The notes below the pieces were generated by a model, which was not told the origin of the DNA, searched no databases, and worked only from the letters and a program-made list of their open reading frames with translations. A stretch of 47,909 bases of DNA from Methanoculleus sp. UBA208 (GTDB lineage: Archaea > Halobacteriota > Methanomicrobia > Methanomicrobiales > Methanoculleaceae): positions 22,454-70,362 of the forward strand of contig NZ_DAFZ01000095.1 in NCBI RefSeq assembly GCF_002498065.1. The letters are read 5' to 3'. Positions 23,247 through 30,158 of this stretch are shown here, one piece after another (positions within the stretch are counted from its first letter, which is position 1; each line of letters begins with the position of its first letter). The translations under genes and the position numbers were made by a program.

Positions 23247-25181
23247 TCATCCATCCTGCGTGCTTTTCCTGAGCGTGAACCGGAACGCAGCCCCCTCCTC
23301 AGGATGCCCGGGCACCCGGTCCTCCACCCGGATCTCCCCGCCGTAGCGCTCGATGAGCATCCGGGAGATGAAGAGTCCAAGCCCCTTGCCCGGACCTCTG
23401 GCTTTTCCGCGCTCCAGCCGGCGGAAAAGTCTCTCCTTCACATCGTCCGGAACACCGGGACCGGTGTCTTCGACCGAGACCTCGACCTCCCCGTCCAGCT
23501 CGCTGACCCGGATGGTCACCTCAACGTCCGGTCCACCGAACTTGACAGCGTTGCCGATGAGGTTCGCAAAAACCTCGGAGAGGAGTTCGTCCGCCCTCAC
23601 CTCGACCGGCGCGGCCTCGTACCGGATCGATGCCCCGGGGAAGGCCTCGATCTCCTTTCGGACGACGGTATCGAGGTCCACCGGAACAAACAGGGACGGG
23701 TCCTCCTGAAGCCGCCTGATGGTGGCGACATTCCGGAGAATTTCATTGCTCTTCTCGACACTGCCGTGCAGTTTCTCTGCATACGCACCCGGCTCGCCCT
23801 CCAGCATCTCGAGCATGAGATCCGCGTACATCGTCGTGACGGTGTTGGCGTTCCTGATGTCGTGGGTCATGATGTCGAGATACAGGTTCGCCTCACGGTG
23901 CGCATCTTCAAGTTTCTCGTAAAGTTGTCTTCGCTCCTCTTCCACCCGCTTCCGATCGGTGATGTCCCTGATATTGACGGTGGTGATCGGACTCCCGCGG
24001 ACGGTGCAGTGTGCCACCGAGACCTCAAGCCACATCTCTCTGCCGTCCCGGCGCCGGAAGAATATCTCCCTTGGCTCCTGCATGCCGGAACCTTCCGGGA
24101 CCGGGATGCTTATCAGATCCCTGATAGGCCTCCCGACGACCTCCCTGCTGCTGTAGCCGAGTATGCTCTCGGCGGCAGCATTCCATACCAGCACGTTTCC
24201 TCCCGCATCCAGGCCGATGATTGCGTCGGGGGACGACTCGATCAGAAACCTGTAGCCTTTGCTGGAGGGAGGAAAGATGTAGTCCAGCACGTAATGAACG
24301 TCCGCCATGCGGTTGCCTGAAAGGCGGAGGATCAGGAGCAGGGCCAGCAGGAAGTACAGGGAGGCACCCCACTGCCCTGCCCTGCCTGCCCAGGCCATGA
24401 GGTCGCCGCGGGACAGGGTTAGCAGGTACGCGATCTGGCCGAGGGCGAGAAGAGCCAGCGCCAGACCGTATAGGTACTGGAACGACGAACGCGAACGAAT
24501 ATAGTTTACAAATACCACCAGCGCAGCAGCGGCAAAGAGACCCGCAGCGAGGGTGACGACCACCTGCCGGATCGCGGTCCCTCCCTCCCCCGGGATGAAG
24601 AATTCGGGAATCACCCCGGCCGTGCTCGCGATGACGATCAGGGTGACCGCCGCTATGCTGCCGTCGTAGCCCGCTGCGAGCGCAACCGCCCGTTGTCGCG
24701 GATCGGGCCTGGCGAGTCCGATCGAGAAGACGGCGATCAGAGCGCCGGCAAGATGCAGGGCACCGGCGAGAACGGCACCGAGATTCTGGATCTGCACCCC
24801 GTTGTTCAGGCTGATCGGGGTCCCGAACAGGTTCGCAAGCAGAATGGCCAGGCTCAGCACGAGAATGCCGGACCCCATCCAGACAAGCTGCAGCCGCCCG
24901 GTCTTCATCGCGGCCCATGCCACGAGAACGGCCAGGAGCACGGAACCCATGTTCGGGAGGACGTTGAGTGCCGCCTGGAAGGAAGCAACGAAATCAAACG
25001 GAATATTCACGAAGGACTGGGCCGCAACGACCAGTGCCAGCAGAAGGACGGGCGCGGCGGCAAGCAGCTGCCAGTTGAGCCTCTGGTTCACGGGTCCGGT
25101 GCTGCTGTCTGCTGAAGCCATCCAAGTTGCCCGATTACAAGCTTGTTGTTGTGCTACATTAACACCAGGTATTGAGAGCAT
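23247..25181 (-). CDS. Membrane PAS-domain histidine kinase
   Basis: About 644 residues. The N-terminal third has seven to eight hydrophobic helices, forming a membrane sensor. A PAS domain follows (YRFLIESSPDAIIGLDAGGNVLVWN, ending at ITDRKRVEEERRQ). Then comes a dimerisation helix with the phospho-acceptor in IMTHDIRNANT (His near residue 438). The ATPase domain has N box NLIGNAVKF, G1 DTGPGVP and G2 GKGLGLF. The start is uncertain: GTG 25193, ATG 25181 or ATG 25121; ATG 25181 was chosen. No response regulator is adjacent, common for methanogen kinases. The signal is unknown. Confidence 0.88.
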   Translation of the reverse strand: MLSIPGVNVAQQQACNRATWMASADSSTGPVNQRLNWQLLAAAPVLLLALVVAAQSFVNIPFDFVASFQAALNVLPNMGSVLLAVLVAWAAMKTGRLQLVWMGSGILVLSLAILLANLFGTPISLNNGVQIQNLGAVLAGALHLAGALIAVFSIGLARPDPRQRAVALAAGYDGSIAAVTLIVIASTAGVIPEFFIPGEGGTAIRQVVVTLAAGLFAAAALVVFVNYIRSRSSFQYLYGLALALLALGQIAYLLTLSRGDLMAWAGRAGQWGASLYFLLALLLILRLSGNRMADVHYVLDYIFPPSSKGYRFLIESSPDAIIGLDAGGNVLVWNAAAESILGYSSREVVGRPIRDLISIPVPEGSGMQEPREIFFRRRDGREMWLEVSVAHCTVRGSPITTVNIRDITDRKRVEEERRQLYEKLEDAHREANLYLDIMTHDIRNANTVTTMYADLMLEMLEGEPGAYAEKLHGSVEKSNEILRNVATIRRLQEDPSLFVPVDLDTVVRKEIEAFPGASIRYEAAPVEVRADELLSEVFANLIGNAVKFGGPDVEVTIRVSELDGEVEVSVEDTGPGVPDDVKERLFRRLERGKARGPGKGLGLFISRMLIERYGGEIRVEDRVPGHPEEGAAFRFTLRKSTQDG

Positions 25182-25271
25182 ACCGTCAGACACCCTGGAC
25201 CCGACGACTTCTCGCGGTCTTATCCCCGGAGATGGGAGGAGAGAAGAGGTGTTATATCCTGTCCGGGAGGC

Positions 25272-25462
25272 TTACGCCAGCGCTTCGTGACGTTGCTGGC
25301 AGCGTGCCTGCAGTTCGTCCCACTCGTCCGGGTGCTCCTCTGCCCACTCAAGGATCGCGTGGACAATCCGGCCCGCGACTCGGGATCCCCCCGGTAGTTT
25401 ACCAGGATGCAATCAACCACCACTTCGATCTGTTCTTCCGGATGCTGGCTGTTCTCTGCCAT
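25272..25462 (-). pseudogene. Small unknown gene broken by a one-base frameshift
   Basis: On the minus strand a strong GGAGGG site precedes ATG 25462. The frame begins MAENSQHPEEQIEVVVDC and is sensible up to the C6 run at 25387-25392, where it turns into low-complexity sequence. Adding one base to the run joins it to RIVHAILEWAEEHPDEWDEL, ending at TAA 25272-25274. The restored protein would be 63 residues, acidic, helical, with no recognised domain. Either this is a sequencing or assembly slip in a homopolymer, or a recent inactivation. The two halves are clearly one gene by charge and helix pattern. Function is unknown. Confidence 0.65.
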
Positions 25463-25669
25463 AGTGAGCCCTCCTGATACACCGCGGGTGCTCATACCGG
25501 GTGAAGATCCGACAGCATATAATCCTGATCCTCTCCGGGCGGCGGCGCCCGATAATCCCTCCGCTGCCCGATACGGGACTCCAACCCCTGCCTTTTGCCA
25601 CCAGCCCTCTTCCGCCGCCGCCGCCGCAGGGGTTATCGTGCCCGGAAGAGAACAGATACGGGAACGATC

Positions 25670-26350
25670 ATGAAACTCGGCGTGCTCTTCTCCGGCGGGA
25701 AAGACTCCACGTTCGCCTGCTGGAAAGCGATGCAGCAGGAAGAAGTAGTCTGCCTGATTACGGTCATCTCTCGGAACCCCGAGAGTTACATGTTCCACAC
25801 CCCGAACATCCGCCTCGCCGCACTGCAGGCCGAGGCGGCAGGGCTCCCGCTCGTGGAGGTGGAGACGGCGGGGGAGAAGGAGGAAGAGCTCCTGGACCTG
25901 AAGCGGGCTCTTCTTGTCGCCCGGGAGCAGTTCGGGATCGAAGGAGTCGTCACCGGGGCGGTTCTCTCAGTCTACCAGGCAGCCAGGGTCCAGCGGGTCT
26001 GCCGTGAACTGGGCCTCTGGTGCTTCAACCCGCTCTGGAGCCCGGATCAGGAGGCCTACATGGAAGAACTCATCGACGCGGGATTCCGGGTCGTCATCGT
26101 GGGCGTCTTCTCCAGCCCCTTCGACGCATCCTGGCTCGGGAGGGAGATCGACCGCCGCACCCTCGACGAACTCCGGGAGATCGCCCGGAAGTACCGGATC
26201 ACCCTCACCGGCGAAGGAGGGGAGTTCGAGACGTTTGTCGTCGACGCCCCCTTCTTCTCCCGGCGTGTCGCGATCGAGGAGGCATCAAGAGACTACCGGA
26301 ACTACAACGGCGTTCTCCGGATCGAGCGGGCGGGGCTGGTGGCGAAATGA
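25670..26350 (+). CDS. DUF71 ATP-binding protein, diphthine-ammonia ligase family (Dph6-like)
   Basis: A 226-residue PP-loop ATPase. The N terminus shows LFSGGKDST (residues 6-14), the adenylating P-loop, and the C-terminal half has GEGGEFETFVVDAPFF, the conserved EGGE(F/Y)ET signature. In eukaryotes and archaea such proteins amidate diphthine on elongation factor 2 using ammonia and ATP. The start is ATG 25670; the longer frame adds an implausible Arg-rich leader. The stop overlaps the next start as ATGA. The partner resembles a glutamine amidotransferase domain, which could in principle deliver ammonia, but its nucleophile is missing. Archaea often have two paralogues of this family, so the exact role is uncertain. 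Confidence 0.85.
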   Translation: MKLGVLFSGGKDSTFACWKAMQQEEVVCLITVISRNPESYMFHTPNIRLAALQAEAAGLPLVEVETAGEKEEELLDLKRALLVAREQFGIEGVVTGAVLSVYQAARVQRVCRELGLWCFNPLWSPDQEAYMEELIDAGFRVVIVGVFSSPFDASWLGREIDRRTLDELREIARKYRITLTGEGGEFETFVVDAPFFSRRVAIEEASRDYRNYNGVLRIERAGLVAK

Positions 26351-26922
26351 TCCTGGTCGTCGACCTCTGCTATCGGGACGGCTCGCTCTCCCGGGACGAG
26401 TTCGTCGGGCCGGTCGAACGGCTTCTCCGCAAGATCGGAGCTCCGTTCTTCACCCGCCACTACACCGCCGTCGGCGCACCGGAGGTCGAGGCCGCTGATG
26501 CGGCGATCCTCTGCGGGACGGCGCTCCGGGACACCGGGTTTTCCGGGCACCCGGAACAGTTCCGGTGGCTCCTCTCGTTCGAGCGCCCGGTGCTCGGCAT
26601 ATCTTCCGGCATGCGGGCCCTCGCGGCGGCTTTCGGCGCCGGCACCGAACCGTGCTGTGAGATCGGCATGACTGACGTGGAGGTGCTCGCGCCCGACCCC
26701 CTCTTTGCCGGGGAGGAAGGCTTTTCCGCATACGAACTGCACGAATACGCCGCGCGGGTGCCGGATACGTTCGTATCCCTCGCCGCCTCCGACCAATGCG
26801 TCCAGGCGATCCGGCACCGCTCGTTTCCTCTCTACGGCCTTCTCTTCCACCCGGAGGCCAGGAACGAGTGGATTATCGAGCGGTTCCTCGGGCTGGTAGA
26901 GACCGCCCGTTACCGGCCGTAG
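26347..26922 (+). CDS. Class I glutamine amidotransferase-like protein lacking the catalytic Cys
   Basis: The 191-residue product is read from ATG 26347, overlapping the DUF71 gene by four bases. It has the GATase fold order: an N-terminal VVDLCY strand, an AILCGTAL segment, then the nucleophile elbow. That elbow reads GISSGM where active enzymes have G(I/V)C.G. The catalytic His-x-Glu end is present as LLFHPEARNE. The key Cys is therefore Ser, and the protein should not hydrolyse glutamine in the usual way. It resembles the GuaA/small-subunit GATase shape. Coupling to an ammonia-using ATP pyrophosphatase gene suggests a structural or regulatory partner. It is convergent with mmp10, sharing 13 bases at the 3' ends. 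Confidence 0.72.
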   Translation: MILVVDLCYRDGSLSRDEFVGPVERLLRKIGAPFFTRHYTAVGAPEVEAADAAILCGTALRDTGFSGHPEQFRWLLSFERPVLGISSGMRALAAAFGAGTEPCCEIGMTDVEVLAPDPLFAGEEGFSAYELHEYAARVPDTFVSLAASDQCVQAIRHRSFPLYGLLFHPEARNEWIIERFLGLVETARYRP

Positions 26923-28136
26923 CGGTTGATTGTGTTGATCAGGGCTGCGAATCCTTCCATCTCCTTATCGAGCACTTCCGTCCGGGTCATGCCCATGCTC
27001 ATCTCCGCGTCGGCCGTCAGCATCTCTGGCCCGCGAACCACCTCGCGGTCGACGCCGTCGGCGGAGAGGATCTCCTGGGCCTCAGCGTCGTGGACGAACG
27101 CCCGCCCGGGGAGGATCACGACGTCCTCGAGTTTCGCCAGGTCCACCCCGGTGAGGTCGTCGGCGGTGATGAGGCAGGCTATCTCCTTTCTGACCCTGAC
27201 GACCCTCGATGTCGAGCCGCGGATCGAGAGGATCCGCTGGATGAAGGGGGCCGCGACGCTCCCGGTGATCACCGTCGCACGCTTCCGGACCCGGGGGAGT
27301 TTCTTCAAGAGGTCGGGCTCGTGGAGGATCGCAAACGGCGACCCGGTCGAGGGGTCGCCGAGCGGGGTCCCGCTGATCTTCATCGAGAACCGGTCGTTCA
27401 GGTCGGTGACGATATCGTGGAACTCGTCGACGGTGTGGACCTGCTGCCCCTCGATGAGGGGAGCGTTGCCGAGGATAAGCCCCTGGTCGGTCCGGTTCGC
27501 AAACCGCATCAGGATCAGCCCTTTTGCGCCCCGCTCCTCCAGCCACGCGCAGGTCTGCTCAAGGATTTCGCCGTCGTTGACGCCGGGGATGACGACCGCC
27601 GCGGCGTAGACGTCGATTGCACCGCAGAGCCGGTCGAGGACCGCGAGCGAGGCTTCCGGCGTCGGGTCGTGCATCCATTGCCGCCGGAGGTCGGGATCGG
27701 CGGCGAAGACGGTGTAGGAGACCTCGGAGAGGCCGTTATCGATGAGGTGGTCGGCGACGGCCGGGTCGTCGAACCCCTTGCCGCTGGTGTAGCCGATATG
27801 GAGCGGCACCTCCATGCTGCCGAGCAGTTCGACGAGGTCGCTGAACTCCGGGTAGCAGCTCGGGTCGCCGCCGCCGCTGATGGTGATCCGGTCGACATCG
27901 TCGCTCATCATCTGGAGGTTCGCGAGCGTCTCGTCGGCGACGGTCCGGAGGTCCTTGAACCCCGAGTACCCCTCACGTACGCCCCGGGTGCAGTAGTCGC
28001 AGCCTTTCTGGAAGGGGAGGCAGTACCTGCAGCCGAACGAGGTCTCCCCCTTGACGTGTTTGAAGTAGCAGTACGAACAGAATCCCCGGCAGTCGAGGCC
28101 GGGCCGGCCTCCGAGATCGACGGTGAGGTGCGACAT
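26910..28136 (-). CDS. mmp10: Methanogenesis marker protein 10, radical SAM methylase of McrA arginine
   Basis: Mmp10 is a cobalamin-using radical SAM enzyme that C-methylates an arginine in the alpha subunit of methyl-coenzyme M reductase. The chosen start, ATG 28136, gives 408 residues beginning MSHLTVDLGGRPG, as in other Mmp10 proteins; the longer frame adds an unlikely leader. The radical SAM cluster motif CxxxCxxC is Cys16, Cys20 and Cys23 (CRGFCSYC). A second Cys-rich stretch, FGCRYCLPFQKGCDYCTRG, is characteristic of Mmp10. TISGGGDPSCYPE and GYTSGKGFDDP are SAM-binding segments. It is a standalone gene, divergent from the UPF0248 gene. Its presence marks the host as a methanogen. Confidence 0.92.
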   Translation of the reverse strand: MSHLTVDLGGRPGLDCRGFCSYCYFKHVKGETSFGCRYCLPFQKGCDYCTRGVREGYSGFKDLRTVADETLANLQMMSDDVDRITISGGGDPSCYPEFSDLVELLGSMEVPLHIGYTSGKGFDDPAVADHLIDNGLSEVSYTVFAADPDLRRQWMHDPTPEASLAVLDRLCGAIDVYAAAVVIPGVNDGEILEQTCAWLEERGAKGLILMRFANRTDQGLILGNAPLIEGQQVHTVDEFHDIVTDLNDRFSMKISGTPLGDPSTGSPFAILHEPDLLKKLPRVRKRATVITGSVAAPFIQRILSIRGSTSRVVRVRKEIACLITADDLTGVDLAKLEDVVILPGRAFVHDAEAQEILSADGVDREVVRGPEMLTADAEMSMGMTRTEVLDKEMEGFAALINTINRYGR

Positions 28137-28261
28137 CCTGCTGGTACTTCTGTGCTCCTTTGTTATGAACGTTGCAGACCCGACCGCGGTCGTCATCTCG
28201 CGGCCGAACGGGACACCCTGCATCTTTATGCTCCGGCGGGGCGAGGTAGCCGGGGATAACT

Positions 28262-28534
28262 ATGCGGACGAGCCACCGGCTGCTGCTCCGGTTCTATCAC
28301 GACCCCGGCTACGACTTCTCGCGGGTCGAGGTCGAGTACGTCGACAGAGGAGCACCCGGCGACCGCTCGACGGTTCGGGGCGACCGGGTCCTCGCGCTCG
28401 ATGCGCAGTACCTGGAGGTGGACGCCGGGACGCACGTGGCGTGTATTCCGTATCACCGGGTCCGGCGGATACTTTATGATGGCGAAATCATGTGGCAGTA
28501 TGGCGATCGACCGGGGGATGCCGGGGAAGCATGA
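28262..28534 (+). CDS. UPF0248/DUF504 family protein
   Basis: A 90-residue archaeal protein of the DUF504 family. It shows the family order: a basic helical N terminus (HRLLLRFYHDP), a beta hairpin with EVEYVDRGAPGD, a strand ILALDAQ-like segment (RVLALDAQYLEV), and the closing motif IPYHRVRRILYDGEIMW. The IPxHR.xxI...G..(L/M)W ending is diagnostic. Homologues are suspected RNA-modification or RNA-binding proteins but none is proven. A TATA-like tctttatg lies near 28223, and a T6 tract follows at 28552. Confidence 0.82.
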   Translation: MRTSHRLLLRFYHDPGYDFSRVEVEYVDRGAPGDRSTVRGDRVLALDAQYLEVDAGTHVACIPYHRVRRILYDGEIMWQYGDRPGDAGEA

Positions 28535-28551
28535 GGAGAACCGGCGCCATC

Positions 28552-28557
28552 TTTTTT
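28552..28557 (+). terminator. T6 tract between UPF0248 gene and tRNA-Thr
   Basis: Six T residues 18 bases after the stop could end the UPF0248 transcript. The same AT-rich patch lies about 30 bp before tRNA-Thr and may double as part of its promoter. Confidence 0.45.
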
Positions 28558-28585
28558 ACCGCAGACAGCCCACGATATAAGGTAT

Positions 28586-28658
28586 GCCCCAGTGGCTTAG
28601 CTGGCAGAGCGGCTGACTTGTAATCAGCAGGTCCCGAGTTCAAATCTCGGCTGGGGCT
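28586..28658 (+). tRNA. tRNA-Thr (TGT)
   Basis: A 73-base class I tRNA. The acceptor GCCCCAG (28586-28592) pairs with CTGGGGC (28651-28657), and the discriminator is T, as common for archaeal tRNA-Thr. The anticodon stem GCTGA/TCAGC encloses CTTGTAA with anticodon TGT (28619-28621). No intron; CCA is not encoded. Confidence 0.92.
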
Positions 28659-28808
28659 TTCGCTTTTTGGTTCAAATCCTTTGGGCTTCGTTTAATTCCA
28701 TGCTACGTTCAGCATCCCATAATTACCCCGCTGTCCCGGGAGGATTCCTTGCCGGCCATACCCGATGCCGGCAGGACTGTCCGCCGGGCAACCTGTCCCG
28801 GCATAAAA

Positions 28809-28818
28809 CTATATTATT
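28809..28818 (+). promoter_or_regulatory. TATA box for the gene at 28859
   Basis: ctatattatt predicts a transcription start near 28838. That lies after every upstream in-frame ATG but before the GGAGGGAG ribosome-binding site. Confidence 0.55.
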
Positions 28819-28832
28819 CTCCCGGGAGAATA
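28815..28832. promoter_or_regulatory. Perfect 18-bp palindrome at promoter
   Basis: TATTCTCCC followed by GGGAGAATA is an uninterrupted palindrome. It overlaps the end of the TATA box and reaches just before the expected transcription start. That is where a repressor dimer would block archaeal initiation. The regulator is not known. Confidence 0.6.
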
Positions 28833-28845
28833 TCCGGCCGGAACC

Positions 28846-28853
28846 GGAGGGAG
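28846..28853 (+). promoter_or_regulatory. Strong ribosome-binding site before ACG
   Basis: GGAGGGAG ends six bases before ACG 28859 (eight from the GGAGG core), ideal spacing. No ATG, GTG or TTG lies at that spot in the coding frame, which decides the unusual start. Confidence 0.6.
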
Positions 28854-28858
28854 TCGCC

Positions 28859-29200
28859 ACGAAGATCAGGGTCGCCCGCTGTTTTGCAGAGGAAAGCGCC
28901 GATACGCCTGCGGTCCTGGAGGTCGAAGTGGACCAGGCGGATGTCCCTGCCGCAGACGAGATCCTGACGTTCGCCTCCCTCCACGGCGAGTTCGTCTGCA
29001 TCTCCGACCGCATCTTCCGCCGGTTCGAGATCATCCTTCCCCCGGAGAGCCGCCTCGAGATCCTCAAAGACGCGCTTCTTGAGGTCGTGCGCCTCGAACC
29101 TGAAGGCTCGGAGGGGCTCAACCCCTACGAGGTCGAGGACTTCGTCGACGCGCTCGAACGGACGCGGCAGAAGGTGCTCGGCGAGGACGAAAGACCCTGA
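28859..29200 (+). CDS. Unknown conserved-looking protein with apparent ACG start
   Basis: About 113 residues: KIRVARCFAEESADTPAVL, an EVDQADVPAADEILTF segment, LHGEFVCISDRIFRRFEIILPPES, and an acidic helical tail ending in EDFVDALERTRQKV. No family was recognised. It looks soluble and cytosolic. The open frame extends upstream to ATGs at 28667 and 28700, but the TATA box at 28809 and ribosome-binding site at 28846 place the real start after 28835. There only GTC and ACG are available, and ACG 28859 has perfect spacing. ACG could be a true rare start or an A(T)G sequencing error. The palindromic operator suggests tight regulation. Confidence 0.6.
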   Translation, partial: TKIRVARCFAEESADTPAVLEVEVDQADVPAADEILTFASLHGEFVCISDRIFRRFEIILPPESRLEILKDALLEVVRLEPEGSEGLNPYEVEDFVDALERTRQKVLGEDERP

Positions 29201-29221
29201 CACCCTCCCGGTTCGTTCACC

Positions 29222-29227
29222 TTTTTT
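29222..29227 (+). terminator. T6 terminator
   Basis: Six T residues 21 bases after the stop at 29200, before the methyltransferase gene. Confidence 0.45.
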
Positions 29228-29249
29228 GCCCGGGACCGCGAACCCATAA

Positions 29250-30122
29250 GTGATCGGAGTGGCAGAAGAGGAGAGAGAGACACCCGGACCCGGCGGGCTT
29301 GCCGTCAACACCATCCATACCATGGACTGCATCGAGGGAATGCGGCGCCTCCCGGCGGGCTCTGTCGAGATCATCGTCACGTCGCCGCCCTACAACATCG
29401 GGAAGGATTACAACTCCTACGACGACAAAAAGCCCCGCGAGGACTACCTCGACTGGATCGGGGAGGTCGCCGCCGGAGCGGCGCGGGTCCTTGCCGACGA
29501 CGGCTCGTTCTTCCTCAACATCGGCGGCAAACCCCGGGACCCCTGGATCCCCTTCGACGTCGTCCAGCGGTTCCGCCCTCACTTCGAACTGCAGAACGTC
29601 ATTCACTGGGTCAAATCGATCGCGATCGAGAAGAAAGACGTGGGCGGTTACGAAAACATCGCCGGCGACATCGCCGTCGGCCACTACCAGCCTGTAAACA
29701 GCGCCCGCTACCTGAGCCAGTGCCACGAGCACATCTTCCACTTCACGAAGAAGGGCGACGTGGCTCTCGACAAACTGGGCGTTGGCGTGCCCTACCAGGA
29801 CAAGAGCAACATCGGCCGCTGGAAAGCAGCGGAGCGCGACCTCCGCGACCGGGGGAACACCTGGTTCATCCCCTACCGGACGATCCGCTCCTCCCGGCCC
29901 CACCCGACCAGTTTCCCCGAGAAACTCCCCCGGATGTGCATCCGGCTCCACGGCTGCCGGCCCGGAATGCTCGTCCTCGACCCCTTCATGGGCATCGGGA
30001 ACACGGCGCTTGCGGCGATCGCCCTCGGCGCGGACTACATCGGGTTCGAGATCGACCCGGAGTACCGCCAGATCGCAGAGAGCCGGATCGCCGAAGCGCG
30101 TCGCGAGAAAGAAAAGATCTGA
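29250..30122 (+). CDS. Class beta DNA methyltransferase (probable N4-cytosine), no restriction partner seen
   Basis: A 290-residue DNA-modifying enzyme. The catalytic motif TSPPYNIG lies near the N terminus (44-51). The SAM-binding FxGxG-type motif DPFMGIGNTALAA lies near the C terminus, followed by YIGFEIDPEY. That order defines class beta amino-methyltransferases. SPPY instead of DPPY favours N4-cytosine. HPTSFPEKLPRMCI is the segment before motif I. The start is uncertain: GTG 29250, GTG 29259 or a later one. No endonuclease gene is next to it, so it seems solitary and may mark DNA for regulation or protection. The recognition site cannot be read from sequence. Confidence 0.85.
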   Translation: MIGVAEEERETPGPGGLAVNTIHTMDCIEGMRRLPAGSVEIIVTSPPYNIGKDYNSYDDKKPREDYLDWIGEVAAGAARVLADDGSFFLNIGGKPRDPWIPFDVVQRFRPHFELQNVIHWVKSIAIEKKDVGGYENIAGDIAVGHYQPVNSARYLSQCHEHIFHFTKKGDVALDKLGVGVPYQDKSNIGRWKAAERDLRDRGNTWFIPYRTIRSSRPHPTSFPEKLPRMCIRLHGCRPGMLVLDPFMGIGNTALAAIALGADYIGFEIDPEYRQIAESRIAEARREKEKI

Positions 30123-30126
30123 CGGG

Positions 30127-30134
30127 TATTATAT
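30127..30134 (+). promoter_or_regulatory. TATA box of the permease gene
   Basis: tattatat is centred about 28 bp before ATG 30159, with no ribosome-binding site between, consistent with a leaderless transcript. Confidence 0.6.
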
Positions 30135-30158
30135 CCCAGAACCCCTAACGAGAGACTG

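Noticed and set aside
26796..28259. 487-codon plus-strand frame
   Set aside because: It is antisense to mmp10, which has clear radical SAM cysteines.
28667..28858. N-terminal extension of the gene at 28859 from ATG 28667
   Set aside because: It begins nine bases after tRNA-Thr, reads as low-quality sequence, and lies upstream of the TATA box and ribosome-binding site.
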